NCBI GenBank assembly: GCA_037447605.1
Contig: CM074807.1
Location: forward strand, 1,717,656-1,781,655
Length of the DNA: 64,000 bases
Direction: 5' to 3'
Source of the DNA: Zygnema circumcarinatum
Taxonomy: Eukaryota > Streptophyta > Zygnematophyceae > Zygnematales > Zygnemataceae
Part shown: positions 21,344-33,846 of the stretch, in pieces
How positions within the stretch are numbered: position 1 is the first letter of the stretch
Layout: every line of letters begins with the position of its first letter
The notes under the pieces: generated by a model
Seen by the model: only the letters and a program-made list of their open reading frames with translations
Databases searched by the model: none
Told to the model about the DNA's origin: nothing
Translations under genes and position numbers: made by a program

Positions 21344-22315
21344 CCACCCACCCATTGGATCCAATGGTTAAAACCATTGGCTGGGTATCCAGCCAACCAT
21401 TGCCAATGACTGCAACCATTGGACCATTGATTCCCGCCCCACCCAACCATTGTCAATGGTTGCAACCATTGGCTGCCTACCCAGCCAACCATTGCCAACA
21501 ACTGCAACCATTGGACCATTGATTCCCGCCCCACCCAACCATTGTCAATAGTTACAACCATTGGCTGGCTTCCCAGCCAACCATTGCCAATAACTGCAAC
21601 CATTGGGCCATTGATTCCCGCCCCACCCCATCATTGCCAATGGTTGCAACCATTGGCTGGCTGACCAGGCCACCATTGCCAATAACTGCAACCATTGGGC
21701 CATTGATTCCCGCCCCACCCAATCATTGGATCCAATGGTTGCAACCATTGGCTGGCTTTCCAGCCAACCATCGTCTATGACTGCAACCATTGGACCATTG
21801 ATTCCCGCCCCACCCAACCATTGGATCCAATGGTTGCCACCATTGGCTGGCTTTCCAGCCAACCATTGCCAATGACTGCAACCATTGGACCATTGATTCC
21901 CGCCCCACCCAACCATTGTCAATGGTTGCAACCATTGGCTGGCTTCCCAGCCAACCATTGCCAATAACTGCAACCATTGGGCCATTGATTCCCGCCCCAC
22001 CCCATCATTGCCAATGGTTGCAACCATTGGCTGGCTGACCAGGCCACCATTGCCAATAACTGCAACCATTGGGCCATTGATTCCCGCCCCACCCAATCAT
22101 TGGATCCAATGGTTGCAACCATTGGCTGGCTTTCCAGCCAACCATCGTCTATGACTGCAACCATTGGACCATTGATTCCCGCCCCACCCAACCATTGGAT
22201 CCAATGGTTGCCACCATTGGCTGGCTTTCCAGCCAACCATTTTCTATGACTGCAACCATTGGACCATTGATTCCCGCCCCACCCAACCATTGGATCCAGT
22301 GGTTGGCTGGATCGG
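21344..22315. repeat. Satellite/minisatellite, 92/95-bp unit, 10 copies, with 374-bp higher-order repeat
   Basis: The word ATTCCCGCCCC recurs at 21430, 21522, 21614, 21706, 21801, 21896, 21988, 22080, 22175 and 22270, giving spacings of 92, 92, 92, 95, 95, 92, 92, 95 and 95 bp. Units 21614 and 21988 are identical, as are 21706 and 22080; 21522/21896 and 21801/22175 are nearly so. The array is therefore a tandem duplication of a four-unit, 374-bp block. Each unit carries an 18-20-bp palindrome (CCAATGGTTGCAACCATTGG in most) and a GGCTGG...CCAGCC stem. The minus strand stays open for up to 183 codons across it, but this is repeat, not gene. Confidence 0.95.
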
Positions 22316-22383
22316 GGAACCAACGGTTTGCAAATCGCGACCATTCCAATGGTTGATCCATCCCATGGTCCCTTGGCCCCGAA

Positions 22384-22560
22384 TGTTTTCGGCTACCCTT
22401 CCTTCGAGAACGTCCGCGATTGGATGAGCGTCGGCCGGGCAGCTGAAGTCTGGAAACGGGCAGATCGGAAATGGTTTCGGCTGCCCCAACCTTGAAGCAA
22501 ACGTTCGCGATTGGGCGTGCGTCGTCCGGGCAGCTAAAGTTTGGCTCCGGGCAGCATTCA
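22384..22560. repeat. Diverged two-copy direct repeat (period about 91 bp)
   Basis: Two copies share TTTTCGGCT, an ACGTCCGCGATTGG/ACGTTCGCGATTGG segment and the GTCGxCCGGGCAGCTxAAGT segment. The second starts about 91 bp after the first. The period is almost that of the adjacent satellite, but the sequence is different. Confidence 0.6.
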
Positions 22561-23939
22561 AATGATTTTAAAAAAATTCGGAGTGTGCTCGGGGACAGCC
22601 ACTTGTCGACAGGCCACGTGTGAGATTCCACGTGTCAACACGCAGCTCTACGCCGGTCTACCAATGAGTGGCCCCAACCGTTGGCCGCGTCCAGTGGTTG
22701 GCGGCCACCGGCTGGACCCCGTGGTCCACCCCGTGAAAGGATGCCCTCCCCTTAACAACAGCATGGCCTCCCTCGCCTCGCCTCGCCTCGCCTTGCCTCA
22801 GGCGGAGGCCGGGGCCGTGCGCGAGTCGCGACGGCAGCTCACCAAATCACCGCAAAAGCTCCAACAAGTGCCAACGGCCAACCTCGAGTGGGTACTTAGA
22901 AACTGGACTCGAACTGACTCGAATAGACTTTTTGCAGAACCAAAGTCGAGCGCGGCCGCCTGGACCTCATTCAGAAAGAATCGATCGGTGCATGTGATGA
23001 GCTGAACTCGCCTCGCGCATGCAATGGCTCCAGAGCCTCCCTCCCTCCCTCCCTCCCAATGCGCCCCCACCCTCCCCCCGCCCCTCTCCATCTCTCCGCT
23101 GAATCTTTCTCCGATTTCCTCCTCGCTCTGAATTGCAGAGGAGTTAGGGTGGTTCCTTTATAAATATTAGAAAACGATCATGACTGTCTCTGGCCGTGTC
23201 CGGTCTCAGGGCAGACACCTCTGAACGTAGAACCATCAACACTGGCAATATCGGAACCATCATCACAGGCAGCCATTTCTCGGCAGCTACGGACGAAGAA
23301 TATTGCGCACATCCTATTTCTCACCAGATTTCCACTCCGCACTACAAATGGATGCACGCTCTAAGCCGCGCAATCGTTTTTCTGCCTCTGAATGCAGTTG
23401 CAGCCCTTCCAACATTGGCGCTTCTATAATGTGCGATGTAAACCTACATGCTCTTCACTGACAGATCTGTCTTTCCCTCACAAATGTACACACCCAGGTG
23501 GAGCCTCGACCCAATGTCCCAATGCCTCACTTCGAAAGAGAGACAGTCTTTCAAACGGTCTCGTGCCCCCCATGTTCACGACTTCGACTGTGGAATTGGG
23601 CATTGCAGCCCTCCATGTCTGACCACTCCAAGGTCGGCCCCTGCACTGCAAGAAGCCCCAACGCCTGCCTGCACTCAGGCAGGCGCCGTCCAACAGTCTC
23701 AAGGAGGGCCCAGAAGTCGCCTGCGGTCTTGCCTTTGTCTTGTGTCCAGGCCTACAACGTCCTGCGGATTCAGCTCCATATCGCGTCTGCAAGACAGGTT
23801 CCGACCCCCAGTACGTAAAAGTTTGTGTTTCCAAGAAGGGAGAAGCCCGCGATAACACAGGCAGAGAGAGACGATAGAAAGACAAAAGTGCATCTGGCTG
23901 CAGACTGAAAGCTGCTCTCAGGAGGTTTGCATTGGGAGC
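22561..23939. other. Gene-free region 3' of the GDAP2-like gene
   Basis: No exon on either strand could be tied to a known family. Short simple repeats are present (CTCGC near 22770-22795, CTCCC near 23035-23060). The part nearest 23939 should be the 3' UTR of the minus-strand GDAP2-like gene. Several open frames of 100-150 codons here lack homology. Confidence 0.45.
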
Positions 23940-26900
23940 TCACTGGAAGACAAAACCAGGAACTGAGAGGTTCTCTCGGGGAACGTAGCGGAAAAGGTCC
24001 AACAACCGGTCAATGTACTTCACTTTTCGCCAAACCTGTCACAAGCAGCAGTCATACATATCAGCTCTTTGATCCCCGTTGAAAACAATGGACCCATATT
24101 ACATTCACCAGCCATATGCAGCAGGATATCCTAATGGTCTCCGAATTAGCGATATGAGAGCCAAGCCAGAACGTGTTTCCAAGTCTAGACTTGCTAGAAC
24201 CATCACCCATTGCAAGCGCACTATCAAGCATAGTACTTCTCAGCATTCAACGGAAAAACTTCCACCAGCAGATGCTGATACAGATGACTCGCTCATTTCT
24301 CTTATGCATACAACAATTCTAAGTTCCAAAATTAGCACTTGGCGAAAACAAGAAAGCACAAAAGCTGGCTGCAGAATAGAGCTCAAAGGGACATGTTCGA
24401 CTCCATTCACTCACCTCCCCATCCACCAAGAGTTGAAGACCGGCAATGGCTGCTCTTAGTCCGATAGTTGGGTGTAGCACGTATATGGTCTGCGAAAGTG
24501 AAAACCAACATGGCTCCAAACTTCTCTTTAAGTAGGGAAGCAAGAGAAACCTAACACACTTTAAAGCACTGACTCCTACATCTAATCTCAGCCTGAGGAC
24601 AACCGAAACAACGGTGCGGTGCTGAGCCTTGAACTATCCCCCTCCCGCTGCTGCTCTCAGAGCTGCCCCCTTGAGCTGACCTGGATATTATAGCGATGCT
24701 TTCGCCCAAGTGCCTGCTGGAGGCGCCGCATCCACCCGAAGTCAGGGTTGCTGCCAACAAAGCACTCAAAGGGAGAGAATCAACAGAAGAAGAAGAAGCA
24801 GGACAGACTTATCTCTCACTAAGAACAACCACACGGATTGAGAAAGAGTGGGAACAGGTTCATGTTCTCGAGGAGTAGCATCGACCAAAGAGAGGTAGAG
24901 GAAGAGTTAGTTCAGTGCTATCTGTACCTCGCATCAGTGGGCAATAAGGAAAAGTTAAACAGAAAAAGGCACGTTGACATAGGAAGCAGTGGGATTTGAA
25001 AGAACGTGGAGGACTTACATGGGAAGATGCGCTTCTGAATGGAAGTAGACAAGAGAGTACGGTCTGTGGGTGAGGGAATCAAATTCCTACACAAAGACAA
25101 ACAAATAGTTGAGTGACCTTAAAGCTGCCCTGAATTGACGAGTAAACAACAGACTTGAAACGAACCAGTGACAAGCGTGCACTGTGCCTTGCTAGCCAAT
25201 AAAGTTTCTTTAGACTTCCAGCAACTAGCAACCTCTATCCTGCGACTTTTGCCGTGGACATCCACATGAGCTCGAAAGGCGATCCACCACAAAGGTCCAT
25301 GTCCAACACAAAATCAGAAACAACAACGCTCACAAGAGTTTTGAAGGAGATTCCTTATGTTCTCTCCGTACCTTGACAGCATAGAGCACAAAATGGTCAG
25401 GGTCCATCGCTCGCAACACAAAATGTGCTCCTACCACCACCATCAGCTGTCTTCCCTCCACATCGCGGCCCCCTCGATACCTGCAGGGCCGAGTTCACAG
25501 CCCCTATTCCTCATCAAGATTGCCGACATTCTTCGAAAGAGTCAAGTGTTCTCCTTCTTGTTCACTACTCGCCCATCCGCTGAGCAAAACCAGAAGTGCA
25601 ACCTCGATCGCCACCTCAGTGTCAATAATCGAGATGCACGCAAGAAACGAACCTAACCTTCGTCCGGCGATGCTCCCAAACGAAATCCAACTCTCAATTT
25701 GCCAGCCAGCCGACTGGCCATTGCAACTCACAAAGGCAGAAAACATCATTTCCGGCTCCCAAACAACCGCAGTCCATGTCAATCATACTCAACCCCCCCC
25801 CCCATCATTCAGCCCCACTTTCCCATCATCTCCTCCAGCCATATCAAACACCCCCACCATCCGCATCCGACCCACTTACAGTATCTTCATCTCCCCTATC
25901 TCGCTGAGATTGGTCGACTGCGCCCTCGCCAGGTAACGTGCGTGCAGGGAGTCTTCCTCCGCCGCCGTGAGAGGCGGCCCCCCGAGCCCCCCCAGGCCGG
26001 CCATGCGCGTCCACGACCACCCCGCTTGGGCCTGCGCGGCGCGGTCCCACTGCTCCTGCCGCCGCTGGTCGGGGTCGCGCATCATGGCCATGAACAAGGG
26101 GTCCACAAGGGCCTCTAGGGACTCGCTCCTGGACAATGCAACACGCAGAAGGTGGAGGTGCAGGACCTGAAACCCCCACCACCACTGGAGAGGGATTCGC
26201 TGAATTCTTCTTCTTCTTCTTTAGTTTTGTTGAGGGGGGTTTGTCGTAAGACTCTGTTTGTGGGAATTCGGTTTTTTAGGGGTGTGTAGTAAGATAGTGT
26301 CCCTGATGGGCGGGCGTTCGAATGTGGTACTAGATTATTTCCGCATTCACCCCACAGGATGTTTTTTAGGATGGAAAGTTTCGATGATGTATACAGATTG
26401 AAAGGGCCTACCTGGGTGCGAAGTGGTTCCTAGTGAAGGTTGAAACTGGAAGAGGTTCTCGCACAGAGGATGACCGCCACACCCCCGGAAGAGCTTTTAT
26501 TCTGATTTTCCTCTCACTTACAACAGTTTCACCATTTTCGTCTCCAGTATCTGCTGGGAGCTTTGTCCGGGCAGCATCTTCTTCGGCCTTGTCCCTCGGA
26601 AAGTACAAAGGAAGAACCCTGGAGAGAATGCAAAGAGAAGAAATTGGAACAGAGTGACAAAATTGTTTCAAAGGAGACAACTTGGCAGCCCACCCCAGAT
26701 AATGAACCCGACAGCATCTCCATTCCAAGGACATGTTTCCCCGCCATGCTTCTCACGGGTTTTAGAGTGCCTTTGGCACCCATAAAAACGACTACATTAA
26801 TTCTCACGAATATCGACAGGTGCTGCTTCGTGTGCGCAGTAGTGCCAGATTAGAATGCATGGAGAACGAAGTGCAGAAAGGAGATTAAAGTACAGAAACG

Positions 26901-29361
26901 ATTTCCTAAGTCTTGATGACTCACCTCCTGTAGATTTCAGTATCCTGACCCGTGATTGTGCATATAACAAGAGCTTCCACTTTGTGCTTGTGTTTCTCCA
27001 AAAAGCGCCTCACAGTTCCTGCTAGTCATGCACAAACGTGCCAGCTAAATTTTTGATGATACAGCAGCAAAAGAGCAGCCAACTCCATTTTAAATAGCAC
27101 TTACACTTTCAAATGGTGGAAAAACGACACCACTTAAAATGAAAGAAAGGGAAAAGAAGGTCAGCCCTCTAGCTCCCTCTGGAAACACTCAGGCGACCAC
27201 AATGGCAACACTTGCATTCAGAATGTCATGCGCAAGTTCAACCCATGTAACCCAAGAAACCAGTCAAGTAAGAATGACACGTTTGTTATCAAATCGACAT
27301 ACCATACATAGACTTACTAATGAATGACAAACTTTCACTCCACTTATACATTCACCCATACCATTTATGTACTACTTCACAGGTCCAGCGTGCATCTTGC
27401 TTTGACACTCATAGAATGTTCAGTAAAAGCGTGCCCCTTGTATGGCAGTTTGCTATGACCTGCTATATTCTGCATTCCCTTCCACAACGTGAAACCACCA
27501 AACAAATTGCTCAATTGTAGGGTAGATATTGCGTTGGACATACGAATGGCGATATGTGCACCCGATTCCCGGGGAAACCCCTTAGCCTCCATGTATATAC
27601 ATCCAAATGCAATGCTGGCCCCCAATAGCCCAGGTGAAACATATAAGCTGAGGATTTCTTGGTAAAGACGTCCATAATTTTTGACAACCAGAGTGGAGCA
27701 GTTGAGAAAGGCAGGCTCCAAAGAGAACCTCATCTTGTTGATTGTTGCCAACACGGACGAAAAGCAAACAGAAGCCTATTGTAGAACATCACACAGACAA
27801 CCCTCACCTTTTCAAGTCGTTCTCAATAAGCAGCTCTAAACACGATCTATAACAATGGCTGAGAGCATTCTCAGCAGCTGTGGAAAATTTTGGGTTGTAT
27901 TTCGGTCCTACAGTGTGAATCACCCTCCTGTGGACGCCACGACAGAACCGATTAGTGAGTATAGTTTCACTTTAAAAAACTTATGGTCTGCAAGCTCCGG
28001 GAAGAGAAGCCTTCTCAATTCTGAGAGTGTCATAAAAAGTTGCAAAGGTTATCTCTTCTGTACAAATTCGTGTCAGATGATTTTTTGGCATGAAATTATA
28101 GTCCAGACGTTGTGAGTAAAGCCTAACGCATCAATGCTAACAATAAGGATTAGCTCGAGGATTCCAATGCTATGATAGATTCAGTCGCTGAAGCTTGTAA
28201 AAAAAATCACTGATAACACCTGGCAGGTAAGTCGTAAGCACTGGTTATCCTTGCATCGCCGGCTTTGCATTGCCCAAAGGATGATGTCTGCAAAAAGCCA
28301 GAAAAAAGGAAGGAACTGCTTGTGGAACATTGTCCAAAAACGTACTAACAGCACTGTGATAATCAGTGTCTTGGTTTACGATATATTTTCTTAACATAGT
28401 TTGGTTTCCGGTTTTTATTTTCGCTGTCTCTGAGCCTCTGAATAGGTAGAATAGAAGAAGCATGATATGAAACCAGTACTACCTTCTTGTGCTGGTGAAA
28501 ACCCAGTCCCCCACCTTTCGAGTGGAAACGAAGGCAGGAAAACAGAGGCGCTTGCCTGAGACTTTCCAAAACACTTAACGATTACCAAGAGGAATCTGGA
28601 CTTCAATATCTCTTGCCAAATCTCGGATTAAGTTCCCTCAAGAAATATAGCGCTATTGGCCCAAATTCACATGGCAAACAACTTACCACCACGGCGCACT
28701 CCTCTGCCAAACCCGGGCCTGCTGCAGCATGCAGACCAGTGCTAGAGACGGCCTCATCAAGGTGCTGCGATGAAGCACTACAGGAGATATTAGCTACATA
28801 AGTCATTCCAACGATGGTTAAGCGCACAAAGTGCAAAATAAAAAGCCAAATACTGTCAAATTCTATGAAAGACATTGGGCTTAAGCGGAACATGAGATAA
28901 GAACTAAGAAGACGTGAGGGTGAAACTGACGGAATGTGCAACCCATTCAGTAGGTTCTTCCCAGACTCACAACAAGTTTATCAACCACTATGGTTTTGAA
29001 AAATGGGGATAAATCAAATGTTACCACCCTGGATTTTCTATATGCTACGCACCTCATTTGTGCTATTTACGACTGCATCAACTTCGAGTGTCCACGGCGT
29101 GCCTCTCCAAAGGTAAATCTTTGAATTGATTTCAAAATCCACTGGAAACTTTGATGGCAAGTCACAATCAGCGCTCTCCCCTACTGGTGAAGTCAAGGGG
29201 TCTTGGAAATTTCCATCACCTCCAGATATTCCAGTTATCTGTCTGCCATTCGTTGCCAGAGACTCAATCGTGGTCTCTTGCTCTATCCACTTTGGCACTT
29301 GATCTAATCTTACAGTGTGATCTGCTCTGAAGCCACGAGCGTACATCTTCGAAGCAGGCAT
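23940..29361 (-). CDS. GDAP2: GDAP2-like protein: macro domain + CRAL-TRIO domain
   Basis: This is the plant homologue of ganglioside-induced differentiation-associated protein 2. It combines an ADP-ribose-type macro domain with a Sec14/CRAL-TRIO domain. Thirteen exons: 29361-29053, 28764-28687, 28287-28220, 27927-27808, 27614-27544, 27018-26925, 26618-26412, 26128-25880, 25480-25372, 25086-25019, 24750-24681, 24489-24415, 24035-23940; 537 aa. Landmarks: KFPVDFEINSKIYLWRG, DAVVNSTNE (macro), GLHAAAGPGLAEECA, RVIHTVGPKYNPK, KLPADTGDENGETVVSERKI, AAEEDSLHARYLARA, QLMVVVGAHFVLRAMD, YSLVYFHSEA, YVLHPTIGLRA, LDLFRYVPREN. All junctions agree in phase. A stop follows FVFQ directly, so about 24 residues of the usual C-terminus (the HDLEVNGG region) are missing. 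Divergent from the FEY-like SDR. Confidence 0.93.
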
Positions 29362-29659
29362 AGAGCAAAGTCATGAAACGATTGTTGCTCTGAGAGTACC
29401 GTCAAAAGTCCTCATCTTCAGCAAGCAGACTACGCCTTGCCTTTGCCTTTGTAAGCCATGCCTTCCATCTTGCACAAGATTTGACAATTAAAAACCTATC
29501 CTCCTACCGCCTCTATCGTGTCCGCATGGCCCCTGAAATGCTGCCCTTCCGCTTCTGCAAGCGCTCGCCAGCTGTTGTTTGAAGGTTAAAAAATTGGAGC
29601 CGCGCGTGCGCAGGACACAGGCAGAGCAGCGACGGAAGGGGAGAAGAAGGAGACGGAGA
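29362..29659. promoter_or_regulatory. Bidirectional promoter region, GDAP2-like / FEY-like
   Basis: Only 298 bp separate the divergent start codons. No TATA box is convincing on either side. A GA-rich stretch (29625-29660) precedes the + strand ATG. Confidence 0.5.
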
Positions 29660-32600
29660 ATGGCGCGGATGCAGATGAGTGTGAGGATCAGCGCATGGGA
29701 GTATGCAGTGGGGCTGCTGAGCCTCGTGCTGGACGTCTTTGTGCAGAAGCTCAAGGCCTATGGGCTCGGGACGGCTGGGAGGGCCTGCCACCCGGATGTG
29801 CGGCGCAAGACTTGCGTGGTAACTGGAGCAACGAGCGGGATAGGCTTGGAAACAGCAAGGTATGTATTGTTCCTGTTAGAAATATCTTTCCTCTCTTTTG
29901 CCAAGTTTCGAGAAGGCCTAGCTTCTGCTTGCTACATACTATTCCGCCCTCTTGACTTTTTTGGATCTCTACATTTAGCGTAAGCCGATTACATGAACGA
30001 AAGAGGAAGCGAAGGAGGGAAAGGCCAGCAATGAAACACAGCGTTTGAGAACTTTGTTGATCTATCCGAGGCAAATAAGCTAGAGTATAACTGTTAACTG
30101 CTTGGAAACGTCAGCAGGTATTTGAGCTGCAAATGGTGGATTCTTACCATAAAGAGACTGACAAGCTTAAATGTTAAATAGACTCGACTGAACCGCGCAT
30201 AAGCGTTGGCGCTGCTCCTTCCTGCCTTATGCAGGGAGCTGGCTCGTAAAGGGGCTCAAGTGGTATTGGCTGTTCGGAATACAGCAGCAGCTGAACAGCT
30301 GGTGGCGCTATGGCGGGAGGATCAGCCTGACATTTCTGCAGAGGTACTTTTCAGGAATGCCATTGTACGTTTTGCAAGCTGTTCAGTAAAGACACTTCCA
30401 CGTATGTTCTTAGGGAAGAATCTGAGATCACCAGAGCCGAGTCATTCTTTACAAAAGAGAAGGCGAGGAAAGGGAATACCCCAACCGGGACTTGGTTCGC
30501 TGTCATGGCTCCCGTTAGAATGCAGTGGAAACCACAAACACCTGGCGTAATGGCCGGCTAATTTTATTAACTGAAAAATTGGACCGTTTCTCGATGGTGC
30601 ACATTCAAGCAATTAGGACGTGACTCTGCTAAGCACAGCTGCATTTGCTGTAGAGCTTCAAACGAGAATTTTCAAGAGAGACTTGGGCAGAACATTGGTA
30701 ATGCTAGCAGTGTGTCATGTGTTATGTTGTCTGATTGAGACCCAATCAAGGTGTTCTTTCAATTACTCCATTTTTCGTTTCTTACAGCAATGTGCAACCT
30801 CTGCTTAGCTTCATAGAGGCGCGTTCAATAAACAAAGCCAAGAACATAGCGTGGCTTTTGGTGAAAGTTCTTAGTCTTCTAGGCAACAGCGATCTTCAAG
30901 GTTCTTTACTTGCTTCAGGCCGAGTCTGATGGAATCACCTCGGCTCAATCTGCAGGTGATGCATTTGGACTTGTCTTCCTTGGCTTCCATTCGCGAATAT
31001 GCACGACAATGGGACAAAACAAGAGCCATCAACATTCTTATCAACAATGCCGGGATATTTTCGATGGCTGGTATGCTTCAATTTTAAAGAATTGAAAGAC
31101 ATTGTGTATTCTGCAAACGCCATCATGTGAAGGCATCCAACAGACCGTTATTTGCTGGTACGCTACTGTTGTTATGTCTACCTGTGTGTTCTGGTTAGGG
31201 TTTCCGCATCTTTCTGCCTAAACTTGTAAGGAGGACTTTCTGGCCCTTTGAAAAGATCGTTTTTGCAAAGTTTGTTACGACTAAGTGAATTCGGTCATAT
31301 CTGGTCAGGATATCTGCCGAGCCCTTGAAATCCAAAAGGTGATGAAGTGGATGTTACCTTAAGCAGCATACTACAAGACCACCTCGAGATGCATTGCCAG
31401 TAACTCTTTCAAGTCAATGTACCACCTTGAGCCGCCTTAATTGTATGTCATTGTCATTTTAAGTCGTTTTCGTGACCCTTATGACCATTATTTCATGTCT
31501 TACGGTTTTGGACTTCTTTGGATAAACATTAATCTGGTACTGCTCACAGGATGTGCCATATGGTTGCTACAGGGTTGGTTCCTCCGTGTCCACAAATTTT
31601 GCGGCTTTGTTTTAATTCGTTTTTGGCGTTTGTACCCGGTTACAGGAAAGCAGGCGATGACGTCAAATGGCTTGGAGGAGCATTTTGCAGTCAACTTCCT
31701 GGGGCAAGCCCTGCTTATTCTCCTATTACTGCCTGCTCTGAAGCTCGCTCGTTCTGCAAGGGTAGTGAACGTCAGCTCACAGGTACAAGCCAGATTTTCC
31801 CAGCGAAGCTTTCTAGCTTCTTGACGTGATTCATTTGGCTAGTGTCTTCGTCCATCCTCTTATTGGGCTCATGCCCTTAGAGCATGCTGCAGAATAGCAG
31901 CAAGAAGGGCATGGAAAATGGAGTCAGACTCCTGGCATGTAGCCCTCAATTGCGATGTGCATTAGAGGTTTCCCTTACCATAGCCTTTAACAGGGTGGGG
32001 GTGAGAAGATCTGGTGGCCAGATGCATGAGTTGGGGGAACTTGACTTCAATGACTTGCACTTTACCAAAGGCCGCCATTTCAGTTCGACGGCAGCATACT
32101 GCCAAAGCAAATTATCCCAGGTAACATGGTTTTGCCATTCAGCTGAGCATAGCAATGTTTCTTGAACACAACAGCATATGCCGCATGATGCATGTGAACC
32201 ATCCACTTCCTTCATACCAAGTACACAGAACTTGTACTCTGTTAGTGGGGCAGGTCTTTTTCACAAATGCGCTTCACCGTCGCTTGCCGGAGAATTCCAA
32301 TGTAGACATAATTGCTGTTCATCCTGGGGAAGTCGTAACAAACGTGGTGAGTGCAATCTGCCATTGAATGGCTGACTGAGTACACCCTGTAGTCCAGCTG
32401 CTGCTGCTAAAAAGGAAGTATTCACTGGTAAAATCGCAGTGCTTTCTCTAACTCTCGGAATGGGGGCTTGTGGGTCCAATCTGGAACTTGTGATCCCCTA
32501 GGGACGAACCCTGCCAGCATGGGTCCGCTGGTGCTACCGCACGCTAGCACCGCTTACGTGCTACATGCCATCTGAGGGTGAGTCTCCTGCCCGCAGCAGC

Positions 32601-33022
32601 AGCTGAAAAAGTACCTTTGGCCTTTTGAAATGGTTTTTACGTGACCTGTACTCTATTTGACAGTGCAGCTCTCCAGTACGAGTGATCCGCCCTGGCTGCT
32701 TTGTTGGAGCAGAAAACGAGGAGGCCATATTCTTCATATTCTGACCGAGATTTTCATCTGTCCAATGGTGACCTTCGCAGGTGCCAGGGCTCCATTGTTT
32801 GTGGCCACCAACCCTTCTGTTCGAGAAGTGGCTGCAGCTGTTCGGAGGACTGCTTCCGCAGATGGCCCCTATTACGGCTCCCACTGCAAGCCAATCAGTG
32901 TCGCTCGCCAGGCTCGAGACAAGGAGGCTGCAGACTACACTCTGGACTACACGCTCAACTTGTTAGGGTTCTCTAAAAGCTACATCACGGATGTGTTTGA
33001 TGCGCAGTATCCTCTGCATTGA
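29660..33022 (+). CDS. FEY: Short-chain dehydrogenase/reductase, FOREVER YOUNG-like
   Basis: This is an NAD(P)-dependent Rossmann-fold oxidoreductase, closest in pattern to plant FEY and retinol-dehydrogenase-type SDRs. Eight exons: 29660-29859, 30235-30343, 30956-31070, 31646-31782, 32022-32120, 32254-32346, 32502-32577, 32781-33022; about 356 aa. SDR signatures are intact: TGATSGIG (about 55-62, cofactor), RNT after the second strand, NNAG (about 133-136), NVSSQ (catalytic Ser near 185), Y213-C-Q-S-K217 (catalytic Tyr/Lys) and HPGEVVTNV. The N-terminal 45 residues contain a hydrophobic helix that may anchor it to a membrane. The C-terminal extension (PYYGSHC...) fits the FEY subgroup. The substrate is unknown. 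Splice phases agree throughout; exon 7 is the least certain in its borders. Confidence 0.9.
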
Positions 33023-33846
33023 TAGAAGCAGTCTTTGTAGGCAAGGAGCTTGGAATTAGACCTATTTACCGTCTCCAGTTGGAGTTTTCCATCGGAGTTG
33101 CGTGGCATGTTTGACATGACATACTCCAAATGCCTGGCATGCATAGAGTAGCGTGGTGAGAGAAAGGACCAAGAAGCCCATGGGGTAGACCATGCAGGCG
33201 CACATGTCATTGGAAACAAAGCTTTGAATTCATTAATTTTATTTTTCAGGAAAACTGGCCAACGAATGCAACTGTGCAAAGCGTTCTGAGAGCCAAGTTG
33301 GTTTGTGCTGCCAAAATTCGAGTTTGGATGTGTAAACAGCAACCCAGCACCAAAAGAGCAACCCCTTGTTTGTGAATAGGCCTGAGCAACCAATGTCACC
33401 TTCCGCCCTATCCCCCTCTTCCCTAACTCCTGCTCCCTCCTCCTTGGCCACTGGCCGCTCTACTCGGCCCCCAACTTTCCTGCTTGCCCCGTCCAGAGCA
33501 GAGGGCACATTGATTACACACATGACGTTCACCTGATTCATCAAAAGGCATGAGGTTCACATAATTCAGCAATAGGCATTCCTTGCTCAGCATTAGCAGC
33601 CCCCTATGATGCGACCTATGCACTACATGACAGGGCCAAGATAAACTCCGGACAAGTTAAGTCTGGTGCTTCCATGCTTACCTTGACAAGGAGCTCTTTC
33701 GATTGGCTCTCCTCGCCTTTCTCTGCTCGTCTCCCGCTCCTCTTGTTCATGAAATTCAAATGATCCAAGCCGACCATGCTAAGCCCCTAAGCTGCTGTCT
33801 ACCCTCTATATATTCCATGGCCAAATTTCTGCAAAGAGTCAGAACT
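33023..33846. other. Convergent intergenic region, FEY-like / NDUFAF2-like
   Basis: This 824 bp between two stop codons should hold both 3' UTRs. No repeat or exon is seen. Confidence 0.45.

Noticed and set aside
21344-22315. CRISPR array
   Set aside because: Repeats are contiguous 92/95-bp tandem units without unique spacers, in a plant nuclear context.
21545-22631. Overlapping minus-strand open frames up to 183 codons with repeated Gly/Trp/Asn/His peptide units
   Set aside because: They are translations of the 92/95-bp satellite; unit lengths are not multiples of three, there is no start or splice context, and no family resemblance.
22541-23885. Several frames of 100-154 codons 3' of the GDAP2-like gene
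   Set aside because: They overlap in conflicting phases and strands and show no family similarity; tested as a possible missing last GDAP2 exon without success.
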